Positions 23,010 through 34,612 of a stretch of 64,000 bases of DNA are shown here, piece after piece. A program made the translations under genes and the position numbers. The stretch comes from Viridothelium virens (taxonomy: Eukaryota > Ascomycota > Dothideomycetes > Trypetheliales > Trypetheliaceae): NCBI GenBank assembly GCA_010094025.1, contig ML991833.1:62001-126000 (forward strand). The letters are read 5' to 3'. Position 1 is the first letter of the stretch; every line of letters begins with the position of its first letter. The notes below the pieces were generated by a model. The model ran no database searches. It saw nothing but the letters and a program-made list of their open reading frames with translations, and was not told where the DNA came from.

Positions 23010-24522
23010 ATGGCTAAGGATAAGGATGTCTCGCAGTCCGAGAAGTCCATATTCGGCATGCCCGTAAGTTGCTCCCTTTTCGTCGCGAACCTGCTCGACC
23101 TGGGCCTACCTTGAGGACAAAAATTGCACTTGAGGTTCGGTCCATCGATTCGCATTACCTTCCGAGCATGCACTCAATTGCACGACTCTTGCCTCGCAAT
23201 CAGCATGTCAATAGCAGATGAAGCGCAATGATATACCTCACTTGCTGAGGACATGTGGCTTCGGTCTTGATTTTCTGCATCGCGATAGCATCAATAGCTG
23301 ACTCCACTTTGTCTACAGGGCTTCGTCGTCGACTTTTTGAGTACGTCTCAACCTCATATAGCTTGACTTGCACTGCTTCGTATTTGCGGCCTTGCTGCTG
23401 GCTCGAAAGCAATGCCCTGACCTCTAGTACAAAGTTCGGCACGGCTAACTCCTTATCTATAGTGGGTGGTGTTTCTGCCGCCGTCTCAAAGACAGCCGCT
23501 GCACCTATCGAGCGTGTCAAGCTTCTTATTCAAAATCAAGTAAGTTTTCATGCCGACCCCTTGTCTGTAGTCTGAATTGAAATTCTTAACACCCTTGCCC
23601 CTCTAGGATGAGATGCTCAAGACCGGTCGTCTCGACCGCAAGTACTCCGGTATCGTTGACTGCTTCCGGAGAACGACCGCCGATGAAGGTGTCGCATCAC
23701 TCTGGAGAGGTAACACTGCCAACGTCATCCGGTATTTCCCTACGCAAGCCTTGAACTTCGCCTTCCGCGATACCTACAAGTCCATGTTTGCCTTCAAGAA
23801 GGAACGTGATGGATACTGGTGGTGGATGGCCGGTAACCTTGCCTCTGGTGGTGTATGTTTTTTTCCGCTTCTGGCATACCTCTTTAGTCTGATCTCTTTC
23901 TAGGCTGCCGGTGCTACTTCTCTCCTCTTCGTCTACTCTCTTGACTATGCCCGTACCCGTCTCGCCAACGATGCCAAGAATGCCAAGAAGGGTGGTGAGC
24001 GCCAGTTCAACGGTCTGGTTGATGTCTACAAGAAGACTCTTGCTTCCGATGGTATTGCCGGTCTTTACCGTGGTTTCATGCCTTCCGTCACTGGTATCAT
24101 CGTCTATCGTGGTCTCTACTTTGGTATGTACGACTCTATCAAGCCTGTTGTCCTGGTCGGCTCCCTTGAGGGCAACTTCTTGGCTTCTTTCTTGCTCGGC
24201 TGGACTGTTACTACTGGTGCTGGTATTGCCTCCTACCCTCTCGACACTATCCGTCGTCGTATGATGATGACGTCTGGTGAGGTAAGTTAAACTAGTAAAA
24301 CATCCCATCTCAGTCTCGTTTTGACTTTTATTCTAGGCCGTCAAATACAAGTCTTCCTTCGATGCTGCTAGCCAAATCGTGGCCAAGGAGGGTATCCGCT
24401 CTCTCTTCAAGGGTGCTGGTGCCAACATCCTCCGTGGTGTTGCTGGTGCTGGTGTGCTGTCCATCTATGACCAAGTCCAGCTTCTCATGTTCGGCAAGAA
24501 GTTCAAGGGTGGTTCCGGCTAA
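23010..24522 (+). CDS. aac: Mitochondrial ADP/ATP carrier
   Basis: Exchanges cytosolic ADP for matrix ATP across the inner mitochondrial membrane. Six exons: 23010..23063, 23319..23340, 23463..23539, 23607..23852, 23904..24281, 24337..24522; 320 aa. The first two introns are long (255 and 122 bp) and exon 2 is only 22 bp. Three carrier repeats are visible: [23 protein letters not shown] and [18 protein letters not shown] is the specific signature of ADP/ATP carriers. Conserved [20 protein letters not shown] and [18 protein letters not shown] are intact. Codons are strongly biased to C-ending forms and introns start GTAAGT/GTACGT, consistent with high expression. Confidence 0.98.
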
Positions 24523-25168
24523 GCGTTTTGCCCCTAATTGCATGGGACTGAACACAGAACGGAGATCGGTGATATAATTGAGAGGAGTGCTGTCTGGTGT
24601 GGAGGTGAGTGGGGGGAGCGAGAGCGATTTCAAGCCATCTTGGTGGGAATTTGTTCTAGTTCGGAGCCATAACCACAGGCGGTGGATCAAGACACGACGA
24701 CCGAACTCTACTGTACTTTATTGCCTGGTCAACATTTTTCCCCTAGTCTGTACTGCCCTTGGCTCGCATCTGTCCCTCTATCTCCACTTCGAGCTGTTCC
24801 TTGTCCCTTCAGCATACTTGGTTTGTTTCGATTGTTCTGTCCCTTCATAGCCCTACTTTGTCGATAGATTGATCTTCGGTAGGTGGAGCCATGGTCAAAA
24901 TAGCTGCATAGATGTTTCTCCTAGAATTGCCTATTTATTTACCCTGACTCCACCTTCTACAATAGTTTGCGCGTCTATTGCGTTTGTCTTCGTCTCTGCC
25001 AACAATCATAAAATGCCATGGCAGCACACAAGTCACGTGCGCTGTGACGTCACTGGATCGCGGTCTCATCAGGCTTCAATACTCCATCCCTTCGAGGGAA
25101 TCGTGCAACTTTTAACTTCGAATTCTGTGCGCAAAACCTGAAATTTCGAATCTTATTAAACCAAGATC
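24523..25168. other. Intergenic region between ADP/ATP carrier and proline-rich gene
   Basis: About 650 bp. It contains the carrier's 3' flank and the promoter of the next gene, with an E-box/CRE pair listed separately. No coding feature supported. Confidence 0.5.
25033..25052. promoter_or_regulatory. E-box (TCACGTG) plus perfect CRE (TGACGTCA)
   Basis: TCACGTG at 25033..25039 and the palindromic TGACGTCA at 25045..25052, only 5 bp apart and about 117 bp before the ATG of the proline-rich gene. These are the consensus sites for bHLH (Cbf1-type) and bZIP/ATF factors. Function is inferred from the motifs and position only. Confidence 0.5.
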
Positions 25169-26035
25169 ATGCCGCCAATTCCAGTATACTCTGACCGTCC
25201 CATCAATCCTGCCAAAGCTGAAGATGCGGAGCCTCAAACCTCTTCTCCCCATACAAACACTGGAAACCAACCTTCGAGCAATTTAGCTTCGACTACCACC
25301 GGGCAATCGCCAAGACAATATGCTCCAGCTGCTCCGGGCGCGGCTCCAGCTCCAGCTCCTACTGGCTCTATCACATCCAATGTCCCCGAAGTTCATGCAG
25401 TTCCGCAACAATTAGAACCCACACGCACAATTCCTGCAGCAAGTGATGGACCGCCGCCGCCACAACCAGGCTCTGTACCAGTCCCAGGCGCCACGGCACC
25501 GATGACAGCATCACAAAATACCGGCAGCATTCCCCCTCCACCGCGTCCGGGAGACGCCCCACAAACAACCCCAACGTCCTCTCAGTCCGCAGCAATCACT
25601 CCTGCACCATCCACCACAACCGCCGGTGCACCCCAAGGTCCACCTTCTCAATTCTCGATCCCGCCACCTACGCAAAACGCCGCACCTACCCGCTCTACAA
25701 CAGGTGGAACCACGCTTTCTTACGAAGGTCAATATGGCACCGGTGCAGGGCAGACTGGCGGTGTGCCACCCGCTATGCTCTCCGCGCAGTCTCGAGGTGA
25801 ATCGGCGGTGAACCCCGAGCACCCTCCCGGATATGTACAGAATCCGTATGCGGATATGATGAGTGCATCGCAGAGGGCGGCGAATGATGAGGCAGGCGGG
25901 GCTGGCGGAGTCCCAGTCAGTAGCGGGGAAGGTGAGGGTGGTTTATGGGATACAGCAAAGAAGTGGGTGGGAGAAGCCGGAAAGGGTTTGCAGCAGTTGG
26001 AGGAAGAGACTTGGAAGAGAGTCAATGGGAAGTAA
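25169..26035 (+). CDS. Proline/serine/threonine-rich protein of unknown function
   Basis: Single exon, 288 aa; I do not recognise a named family. Residues 1-185 are low-complexity, rich in Pro, Ala, Ser, Thr and Gln (PPPPQPGSVPVPG, IPPPPRPGD), probably disordered. A more conserved-looking part follows: TLSYEGQYGTGAG, then NPEHPPGYVQNPYADMMSAS. The C-terminus (about 265-288) is a predicted amphipathic helix, LWDTAKKWVGEAGKGLQQLE, likely membrane- or partner-binding. There is no signal peptide or TM segment. The layout (long Pro-rich region, P-G-Y-x-Q-N-P-Y box and terminal amphipathic helix) suggests an adaptor for membranes or WW/SH3 proteins, which is inference only. Confidence 0.8.
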   Translation: MPPIPVYSDRPINPAKAEDAEPQTSSPHTNTGNQPSSNLASTTTGQSPRQYAPAAPGAAPAPAPTGSITSNVPEVHAVPQQLEPTRTIPAASDGPPPPQPGSVPVPGATAPMTASQNTGSIPPPPRPGDAPQTTPTSSQSAAITPAPSTTTAGAPQGPPSQFSIPPPTQNAAPTRSTTGGTTLSYEGQYGTGAGQTGGVPPAMLSAQSRGESAVNPEHPPGYVQNPYADMMSASQRAANDEAGGAGGVPVSSGEGEGGLWDTAKKWVGEAGKGLQQLEEETWKRVNGK

Positions 26036-26452
26036 GAGCTTGGAGGTGATGAGCACATTTTTTCATCTTATCAAATTACAATCATGGGGTGCATTGGACA
26101 GGCTCAGAGTTCTTCGACGGGTACACTGGGCGGGATATCATTGACAATTTTGCGGATGGCGTTATTACACTATGTAGATGATACCCGATATTTACATCTC
26201 AAATTCATTCCACGGCCCCAATTAAGTGATCGTCACAGCATGGATGTAGCCTTTCAGATAAACAATGTAAAATGAAACCATATCGGGAATGAGAAAGCCA
26301 AACCCATGCTTCAAGATCTGATGAACAAATTGCTGTCGCTGATAGTACTTTCAAACCCATGACATGCTGTCCAAATGGTGATAGAAAACCTCGAAGAATA
26401 ACATACTAGAACAAACAGATTATCATGAAATTATATCTTCATATCCACGTAC
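26036..26452. other. Convergent intergenic region, proline-rich gene / glycogenin
   Basis: About 420 bp of AT-rich DNA between two stop codons. No coding or repeat feature supported. Confidence 0.5.
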
Positions 26453-28979
26453 TCACTGGGTTTCAACACCTTCCGACAAAGCACCCGGTTCGACGTCCTC
26501 GTCATTCGGTCTCGTAGCACCCCCATCTATTCCTCCAAAATCGACACTTCCGAAATTTGGGCCCACCGCAGAAGAGGAAGCAGTCAACCCATGCGGACTC
26601 CCCCCACCACTCAACGGCGGCACCACTATCTTCTCTATCCCTCCTCTTCCTCCTCCTCTCCCCACCGCACCCATCTCACCCACACCCACCGCCGCCCCCT
26701 CCCCCGGCAACGCACTACTCCCGACCAACCCCCTCCTCGGCATCTCCCTCCCCATCTCCCTCCCCCTCTCGCCCCCCACCCCAAGCCCACCACCATTCCC
26801 ACTCAGCCTACGCGCCGCCTCCTCCGCGGTAACCAGGCTCAGCCTCCTCAGGTTCTCCAGCTGCTCCTCCGGGTCCCAGTCCGCCTGGTCCGGCACCCCC
26901 TCCGCGCCCGGCAGCAGGCCCTGCGCGTCGCGCTCCGTGCCCCAGAAGGTGGGGCGGCGGATGGGCATCGGGGTGACGGGGAGGCTGGGCCGTTCGGTGG
27001 CGGAGGGGAAGTCGGTTAGGATGAGGGATTCGCGGCGGTGGGGGGAGCGGGTGGGGGTTGGGGAGTGGACGGGGTGGGTTGTGGTTGTGGATGAGGGAGA
27101 GGTGGTGGTGGTGGTGGGGTTGGAGGGGTTGAGGGAGGAGGAGGGGGGGGAGGAAGGGTCGGCGGCGGTAGTGGTGGTGGCGAGGATGTCGGTGGGTTTG
27201 GGGATAGCGGCGCCGCCGCCGCGACGGCGGAAGATGGCGGTTTCGAAGGCGCGGGTGTAGCTGTCGATGCCCGGGTGGTTGTCCCAGGCGTTGACGTTCT
27301 TGGGGGAGAAGGAGGCGAAGGGTTCGTCGGGGATGGATGAGGCGGGATCGCTTGGTAGGTCGGTGCTGGGGGTTAAGGGTTGTGAGGGCTCCTCAGCCTC
27401 GCTACCGGCGGTCATGGGAGGCGTTGGTTCTGGATCGGGTATCTTGTCTTCGGAGAAGACGCGAGTTGGCCTGACGTTTTCTGATCTCTCCTCCCACGGA
27501 AAGATTGCTCTGGGCTTCGCTGCAGGCGAAGGTGGCTCCCTGGGAACTTGGTACCACATGTCCTTTGGCGGCTCTGGATATGATCGCGGAGGTTGGAAGA
27601 GCTCGTTGCTTTCGTTGAAGGCGTACGTTTGTGCAGGAAAGTTGGCGGCTTCCGGCTTCGATGCCGTAGGGGGAGGCATACTGGATAAGTCGTAAGTATA
27701 CGAACGGATATACAAGATCACAACTTGGTTACCGTGTCGCATCCCACTCAGAATACGGTGCCGAGAATCTTCTTTGTTCCACTGTGGGCACGGGCTGCTC
27801 CGCTCCTTGCTGAATATTTTCTACTCGCTCGCCTGGATCAGTGAAAGGCTGCTCAGTCGTTGTGATAGGCGCTTCTGGTTCCGATTCTCCAACTGCTGAT
27901 TGCTGAGCTACGAGCGCCGGATAGCCATGATCTACGCTTGTTGCTTCTCCTACAACATGCGATTGAACTATTCGCAGATAGGTCGAAGATCGATTAGGAT
28001 TATAAGGCAAAGTCTTTATCCCTGTCAGCAAGTGTCTAACGTTGTACGCTGAACGACCTACCGGAGCCTTGTAATGTCTGTCGTAAACTGCCCACCATCT
28101 TGCCAGGAGCTCATTATATGTGCCAGGGCCAGTTTTTGTATTCTGCCGCCCTTGAAACCATGGTTTGCTCTTTCCTATAAAATGTACCATACTTATATTA
28201 CTCTTGAAGTACCTGTATGCCGGCTCCCATTGATATTGTGCATTAGGCGTGCAATTGTACCTGAAGCTTAGACGATGCCAGTCTCTGTGCTGGTAATATT
28301 GATTTAACAGGCCTTGGTCAGCCCCATCAAAGCTGTCTCCTGTCGAGGCCATTGTCTGCAATGCCAAATATTCGCCCATGTCTGGTTTGAGGACCATCAC
28401 ACCAGTATTGAAGGCATCAGGCCAACCAACGTCAGGGACCGCCGCAAAGGAAGTATCGAGGTCAAATAGCTCATCGGGCGCTCTAAGAACGACTATATCG
28501 GCATCAAGGTAGATCAGCTTTCGGAATCGGTGTTGTCGCCATAGTGATAATTTTGTGAAGGCAAACGATAAATCTCCTCTACCCATAAGGTACAAGTTTG
28601 CGGGAGTCGGGTTCGCAATTTTGTTGACGGGGATGACATGGTCGTACAGAGACTGTGAAGCAAATTAAGGACTTGCTCCGAATGAAAGATGTCTTGGTGG
28701 TGAAACCTTTAATTCTGTTAGAGTATCCGCGGATAAACTATCAAGGGTCACCAAAACAGCAAGCTTCTTCTGTGTACCAGCATCTCGAAGAGAATGTGCT
28801 AAGACAGCGGCACCTATTAATCCTGAATTAGTGCATGATTGAGTCTTCAGACGCTTCTTGCTTACCTGGTAGATATTCATCGCTCATTAACAACTGTGAG
28901 AGTTAGTCAGGTATTTTTTTGATCTTCAAGTTATGCAAAGGCCTACTGTGCAATATGCATCCTCTTGCAAGCTTGCCAT
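26453..28979 (-). CDS. glg1: Glycogenin (GT8), glycogen primer with long C-terminal extension
   Basis: Self-glucosylating protein that primes glycogen synthesis using UDP-glucose. Five exons: 28947..28979, 28866..28893, 28707..28813, 27733..28652, 26453..27680; 771 aa. Exons 1-3 are small; splicing gives MASLQEDAYCTLLMSDEYLP then GAAVLAHSLRDAG. The GT8 domain (1-270) shows LIYLDADIVVL (DxD metal site), DVGWPDAFNTGVMVL, FDGADQGLLNQY and the His-containing SMVHFIGKSKPW. Exon 4 ends SEWDATR and joins exon 5 at phase 2 with KPEAANFPAQTYAFN, as in fungal glycogenins. The C-terminal half is Pro/Ser/Thr-rich, with WDNHPGIDSYTRAFE and a terminal region that in relatives binds glycogen synthase. Coding strand is C-rich at 27300-26930 and G-rich at 26900-26560. 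Confidence 0.95.
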
Positions 28980-30111
28980 AGTGAGCCAGATAGATCAGGA
29001 TACTCCGCTTCAGGTCCTCCTACCGCGTCATTGCAACGAGATTATCTCCAACGGTGGAGAATAATGCAACGGAGGGGAGCTCAGAGTGGGGCGTAGTGTG
29101 GGCAATTCGAGCAATTTTGAAGTTTTCAGCAATGGAAAAACATGACGGAATGAAGGGTATTAATATTCATTCAGCGAAGGAAAAGGACGCAAGCGCAATG
29201 AGCTGCTCACTGTAGCTTCGAGGAGGACGTTGAACAGGTTTAATTGCGGGGACAAGAGACGGGATAGCTTGGTGGAGCTCCCTAGGATGCGGAGTGGCGT
29301 GAGAGCGGTGCCCCAAGCAACGGGCCATGGCGAGCATCACACGACCTGTTCAGATATTCAATTAGATATGGGATGAGCGCCGGTAAACTGGTTCGAAACA
29401 CGACCATGGAAAAGGTTTGCAATATGGTCTAGTGCGCTACAGTGAACCCTTCGATTTATCGCCTCACGTCACCGACTAAAAGGTAGTGGGCAATAAACAT
29501 GAGTAATATTCATGTCTCTCAGCCCATAACATTTTTGTTACATATATCCTAAGAATGCACGAGTGTAACTCTTCTCAAAGACTAGATCTGGGTAATCCTT
29601 GTAACACATATGTTAGAATTAGCATCCAGCCTGTGCCGAGGGAACTCCATACACTCACGAAGTGCTCCAATGTCGATCTGGATGAACTCGGCTAGTGCAG
29701 CAAGATGACATGAACGACAAGGCACCAAGGCAAAGATGGAGGCACAGGAAGCGCTCAGGGATCATGACAGGGGTGCGCCACCACAAGCCACATCCATCCC
29801 AACCCTACCTAACGAGTATCATCAAGTTATACCGAGTACCAATCGCTCTAAGCCTGGTCGTTTTACCTTTCCAAACATTTGCCCCAAACTCGCTTTAAGG
29901 CATCCATTCGTTACTTCGTGTGCAGATCGGCTAGTCGTCTGAGACTAGGTCTAGGCATAGGGTTTTCTCTAAATATCCTCTGGTCGCCCCTATTGCCTGG
30001 TTATCCTATTCACTCGACCCATAACAGATGACCCCGCAACTATGCCTTGCGACCCTCAGGCGTTTTACGTCGTCTATCTCGACCGATGATTCTAGGATAT
30101 AATTGCTGACC
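28980..30111. other. Divergent intergenic region, glycogenin / GT90
   Basis: About 1.1 kb holding both promoters. Several short ORFs exist (e.g. 29695..29898 plus) without homology-like content or splice signals. No repeat or RNA gene recognised. Confidence 0.5.
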
Positions 30112-31966
30112 ATGTGGATTTCGGCGCGCTTGAAACGGCCGACTTCCCTTCTCGCCATTCTCCTTTTCGCCATCATCTCCCTCCTCTACCTTCGGCACCC
30201 TTACACGCCACCACCTCCACCACCCGCTCCGCAACCAGGCCCGTCCATATCCGAAGTTGCTCCTGCTTTGGATCCTCTTGAAGCGCTGGATACTCGATCA
30301 CACCCAGTGGATCAGCTCATACGTCATGGAGAGGCACAGTTTGAACAAGCATTGGCAAAGCAATCCAAAAACCTGGCTGAAGCAGTCAAAGAATACCGGC
30401 GTCGCTATAAAATACCTCCTCCACCAAACTTTGACGAATGGTTCGATTTCGCGCAGCGGAAGGGTGTGGTCCTTATCGACGAGTACGATACCATCTATCA
30501 CAATCTTTTGCCCTTTTGGGCTCTACCCCCTCAAATTTTGCGATCAAGAGTGAGAGAAGCAATTGGATTCGGCGCAAACTTTTTGACTGGATTGCAAATC
30601 AGGAACGGTGAAGTGGCCAACATTGCTGGCGGACCAGACTGGTTGAAAGAAGCTCTGACAGGCATGACTAAGGATTTTCTTGCATACTTGCCGGATATGG
30701 ACCTGCCGTTCAACATGCATGACGAACCGAGGGTGGTCGTTCCGTCGGAAGAACTATCCAAACTGGTGGCACAGGCCAAGGATGTGGACATGCCAGAAGC
30801 ATATACAAACGAACGACCAAAGAATGCTTTTTCTCCTAGGCCAAAGGACGTTAACGATGGCAAGCGCATTGACGAGGTCAAAGTTACAAAGTTCAATGTC
30901 TACGCACATCAGCCGACCTGGACACCTTCGAAGCTTTCGTGTCCCCTCGATAGTCCTGCTCGAAAGGATTTGGACGAGCTCCAGAAAGATAACATTACTG
31001 CCTATGCTTTAGGCGACCTGGGTTTTATCTATAATCATACCGCATTCTCAGACATTTGCTTGACTCCTTCCCTTCGAGAGACCTATGGGTTTTTTGACCG
31101 GCCCAACGCCTTCAACATCATTCATGATCTCTTTCCAGTCTTCTCCCAGAGCAAGGTCAGCAGTTTTCAGGACATCCTCTACCCAAGTCCCTGGTATTGG
31201 TACGGCAAAGTCAGTTACAACGAGAAAAAAGACATGGAATGGCGGCTCAAAGAAGATAGACTGTGGTGGAGAGGCTCTACAACAGGTGGCTTCAGCAGGA
31301 GCGGCGGCTGGAGAAGACAGCATCGACAACAACTTGTGTCACGCATCAATGCCGGGAACCAGGCCAAGATTCTAGTCGATCAGGGAACAGAAAAAGAGCC
31401 GAATTGGCAGCCGCGTGAGGTTTCGCGTAGTGATTACAAGGAAATCATCGACGTCAACTTCTCCCACATCGGTCAATGCGACCCTGAAGATTGCGAGGCA
31501 CAAAAAGCGTTCTTCGACCCTGCCACCGAAGTTGACCAGCAAGACGCCTGGAAGTACAAGTATCTGCTTGATATGGATGGCAATGCTTTCAGTGGACGCT
31601 TCTATGCTTTTCTCAGAAGCCACAGCTTAGTATATAAGATGTCTATTTTCCAAGAGTGGCATAGCGAGTGGGTGAAGCCCTGGGTCCACTATATTCCCCT
31701 CTCACTCAAAGGGGGTGAGTGGCTCGAGATCGTACGGTACTTTTCTGGTGAGCCTGAAGGTAAACTTCAGGCACCGAGGATGGCAGAGCAAGGGAGAATG
31801 TGGGCGGAGAAGGCGCTTCGAAACGAAGATTTTGAGGTTTATTTCTTCAGACTTCTACTGGAGTGAGTTACCTGTTGCTCCTTTTGCATGAACCACTTTG
31901 CTGACATTGCCAAGGTACGGGAGGCTAGTAGATGACAATAGGGCCACTATAGGCTATGCCGCATAG
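30112..31966 (+). CDS. CAP10-like glycosyltransferase, family GT90
   Basis: Type II Golgi membrane protein resembling cryptococcal Cap10/xylosyltransferases of GT90; in ascomycetes the acceptor is unknown. Exons 30112..31862 and 31915..31966; 600 aa. TM anchor at about residues 12-28 (SLLAILLFAIISLLYL), then a Pro-rich stem. Conserved blocks: PPNFDEWFDFAQRKGVVLIDEYD, ETYGFFDRPNAFN, LYPSPWYW, the loop WWRGSTTGGFSRSGGWRRQHR, YLLDMDGNAFSGRFYAFLRS, and VHYIPLSLKG. The small last exon completes LLLEYGRLVDDNRATIGY, matching relatives; without it the protein would stop at LLLE. The open frame also starts three codons earlier from a TTG, but the ATG at 30112 is used. Confidence 0.92.
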
Positions 31967-32561
31967 TTTGCAAGGTACGCTGTCCCTATAATTCATCGAG
32001 GGACGCATATTGTATAGGAGAAGGTGATGTGAGCGAGCATTTGCAAGGCGTTTTAAACATACCCATTTATGGTGGCGGAAGGGAACGCTGGTGATGATTG
32101 TATGTTTCTGCGGCCAAAGATGTAAGAAAGAACCGCATACGATATGTAGCGGCTCAATCAAGTGCTAAAATGTAATAATTAATGCTGCAGCAGGGAACTT
32201 CTGCTTGTGCGTCTGTGGAGTACCTTGAAGATTACTGTATAACCTCCTCCTGAGGTGCCTCCCCCGCACGCGACGTTGACCCAAGAAAGGCAGTCATTGT
32301 CTTCACGCACCCTTTCTTCCGACTCGCACCACGCATCGTTGCGAGCTCTACCTAGCTTGCCTAGTAGTACCTTCCCGGCGCTGTAGCTTCCTTGTCTGAA
32401 ACATGCTCCACTGTCAGACCTTGGGTCCCCGGGAAGCTCTTCATTCCATCTGGATTGACGTAGACGAGTCTTGGCTCTGTCGATGCGGTGAGATTGTCCA
32501 GTGCTCAGAAGATTAAGTCCTTAGATCTGAATGATATTTAACCGAAAATTACCTTTGCAAT
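31967..32561. other. Intergenic region between GT90 and epoxide-hydrolase-like gene
   Basis: About 600 bp between two plus-strand genes. No coding exon, RNA gene or repeat supported. Confidence 0.5.
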
Positions 32562-34286
32562 ATGGCTGGCTCTCCCAAGCTGTCACCTCGTTCTGCTTGG
32601 GACTTCTTTGCTCTTGTTTGGGGAATTCTGTGTCTGATTGGAAATTTCGCCATAATCGTCTTCGATGGCTCCTTCTTTACACGACGCTCCAAAAAGGCCG
32701 CCAGGAACCTTGAAACGGGTATTCATCTGAAGAAGCCAGAACTTGCCTTGAGCTGATAGATTTTCATAGCACAAGAGGATTTGTGGAATCTCGCCTCTGT
32801 CAAATACGGCTACCATCGTTTCTTCGAGCTGGAAAATGGCGTCAAACTTCATTATGTTGAGCGTTGCTCACCTGATGATACATCACAACCTGATGAGACC
32901 CCAAGGAATCTTGTCATTCTCCTGCATGGTTTTCCAGATTCTTGGGCTCTTTGGAAAGACCACCTGCAGCTCCCCAGGGATGCTCCTCGCGCTTGGCTGA
33001 TTGCCTTGGACCTTCCTGGACACGGTGGAAGTGATAATTTGAAGAGCTATGACCCCAATGTCTTTCTTGAGACTATGGTCGAATTCATCATAGCAATGAG
33101 GGATAAGTATCTAGAAGAGGCTCATACCCAGAATAAAGTCGTGATTGTGGGACACGATTGGGGTGCAGCTATTGCTTTGAGATTGGCTGCTGAGGCCCAC
33201 CAACTTGCTGATCGTTTTATCGTCAGCAACACCGTTCTGGTAAGCCTTTTATAGATTACTTTCAGCCTTGATCGGAACTGACTCTACCTCTTCTTCCAGC
33301 TGGGCCTCGCTAGAGCAAACATCACCGACCGCTGCTCTTCCGCCCTCAAAATGACCAAAACTTGGCTCCACCGTCTCTCCGCCTCCCTCCGAACCACCCT
33401 CTTCGACTGCCGTCTCCTCTCCACCGCCTTCCGCACCCTCGTCCCCGTACTGCATCAGCTCCTCCTCTCCCACTACATCTTTATCTTCCAACTCCCCCAC
33501 CCCCTCCCCACCCTCTACGGCCGCCTCGGCAACTTCTGGTTCCTCCGCCAAGCCCACTCCCACGCCTCTCCTTCATCCTCCTCGTCATCCTCCTCTCCAC
33601 CAATCCAGCACCAAACTACCTCCACCTCCGCCTCCGCCTCCGCCTCCGCCTCCGCTTTCGCCAGTTCCCTCGGCCCCAGCCCGACCAACTGCACAACCCA
33701 AACCCCAACCCACGCCACCTACGGCGCCAGCGTCCTCGCCCGCGCCCAGCGGCCCGACGGCGGCTTCCCCGAGAAAATCCGACTCTACCGCGAGGGTCTG
33801 CTCGCGCGGCGCTGGTCGCGCTCGCTACACACGCTGGCAGCGCTGCAGAATCTCGAGGAGGCGGCGCTGACGGACGGCGATGATAACGGTCGTAGTAGTG
33901 TCGGCGGGGCAGTGGCGTCACCGACATCGACATCGACATCGTTGAAGAAGAAGAAGCGGCGGAAGTCGTCGTCGTCGGGGTTTGGGGGTGGCTTGTTTGA
34001 GGATGGGCCGGAGGGGGCGGTGAAGGCGCCGTGTACGGTGGTGTGGGGGGCGAAAGATGCGGCGCTGGACCGGCGCATTTGTTTGGAGGGGATGGGCGCG
34101 TATCTCGGGGTGAAGGGGAGTCAGGTGGTGCTGTTGCCGGAGGCGGGACATTGGGCGGTGACTGAGAGGGAAGGGAAAGCGGTGGTCACGGCGTGCTTGC
34201 TGTGGAGTTTGCAAGGGGAGGAGGATGATTTGAGGGGGCGGGTTCAGGCGTTGGGGACGAATATGAAGTTTCTCGTTGATAAATGA
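32562..34286 (+). CDS. Membrane-anchored alpha/beta-hydrolase, epoxide-hydrolase-like
   Basis: Alpha/beta-hydrolase related to epoxide hydrolases. Exons 32562..32718, 32770..33239, 33300..34286; 537 aa. N-terminal TM anchor (about residues 13-35, ALVWGILCLIGNFAIIVF) suggests an ER or membrane location. The core shows the HGFPDSWALW oxyanion-hole motif and the nucleophile elbow VGHDWGAAIALRLA (Asp in D-W-G, as in epoxide hydrolases). The C-terminal catalytic His lies in EAGHWAV, with the acid loop near VVWGAKDAALD. Inserted in the cap region are low-complexity stretches: an eight-serine run and an S-A-S-A repeat from a TCCGCC hexamer tract at about 33628..33657. This makes the protein 100-150 residues longer than usual. 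The strand skew flips from C-rich to G-rich near 33780. Substrate unknown. Confidence 0.88.
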
Positions 34287-34612
34287 GCATCACGTTATGC
34301 GGTTCTGGATATCGTTTCAAATGTACTGTTATCTGAGGTCGATTTCAATCGATTGTAGGGCGGGCTCGATAAGCCCAATGAACTCATTCTGGGAGCAGGA
34401 TCTCCCATACTGTATCTAAAAACTCATAACACATCATTTTGCCTGTTGCCAACCCTGAAATCTAAGCAAATTTAGCCTTACGCCAGGAGTAGAGTGCGAC
34501 GTCGACTCGATCTATGGAACATCCTGCCGCCGAGAGCATTTCGAGTACAAGAGGTAGCACACAACCTCCAGCCGCTAGGAATCTACGCCCATGGCGTGCG
34601 ATGTGAGCACGC
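34287..34612. other. Convergent intergenic region, hydrolase / Ngg1
   Basis: About 325 bp between stop codons; nothing recognised. Confidence 0.5.

Noticed and set aside
27733-28652. Extra intron inside glycogenin exon 4 (GTAGGT donor near 28060)
   Set aside because: Both available acceptors shift the frame into a stop, so the exon is kept intact.
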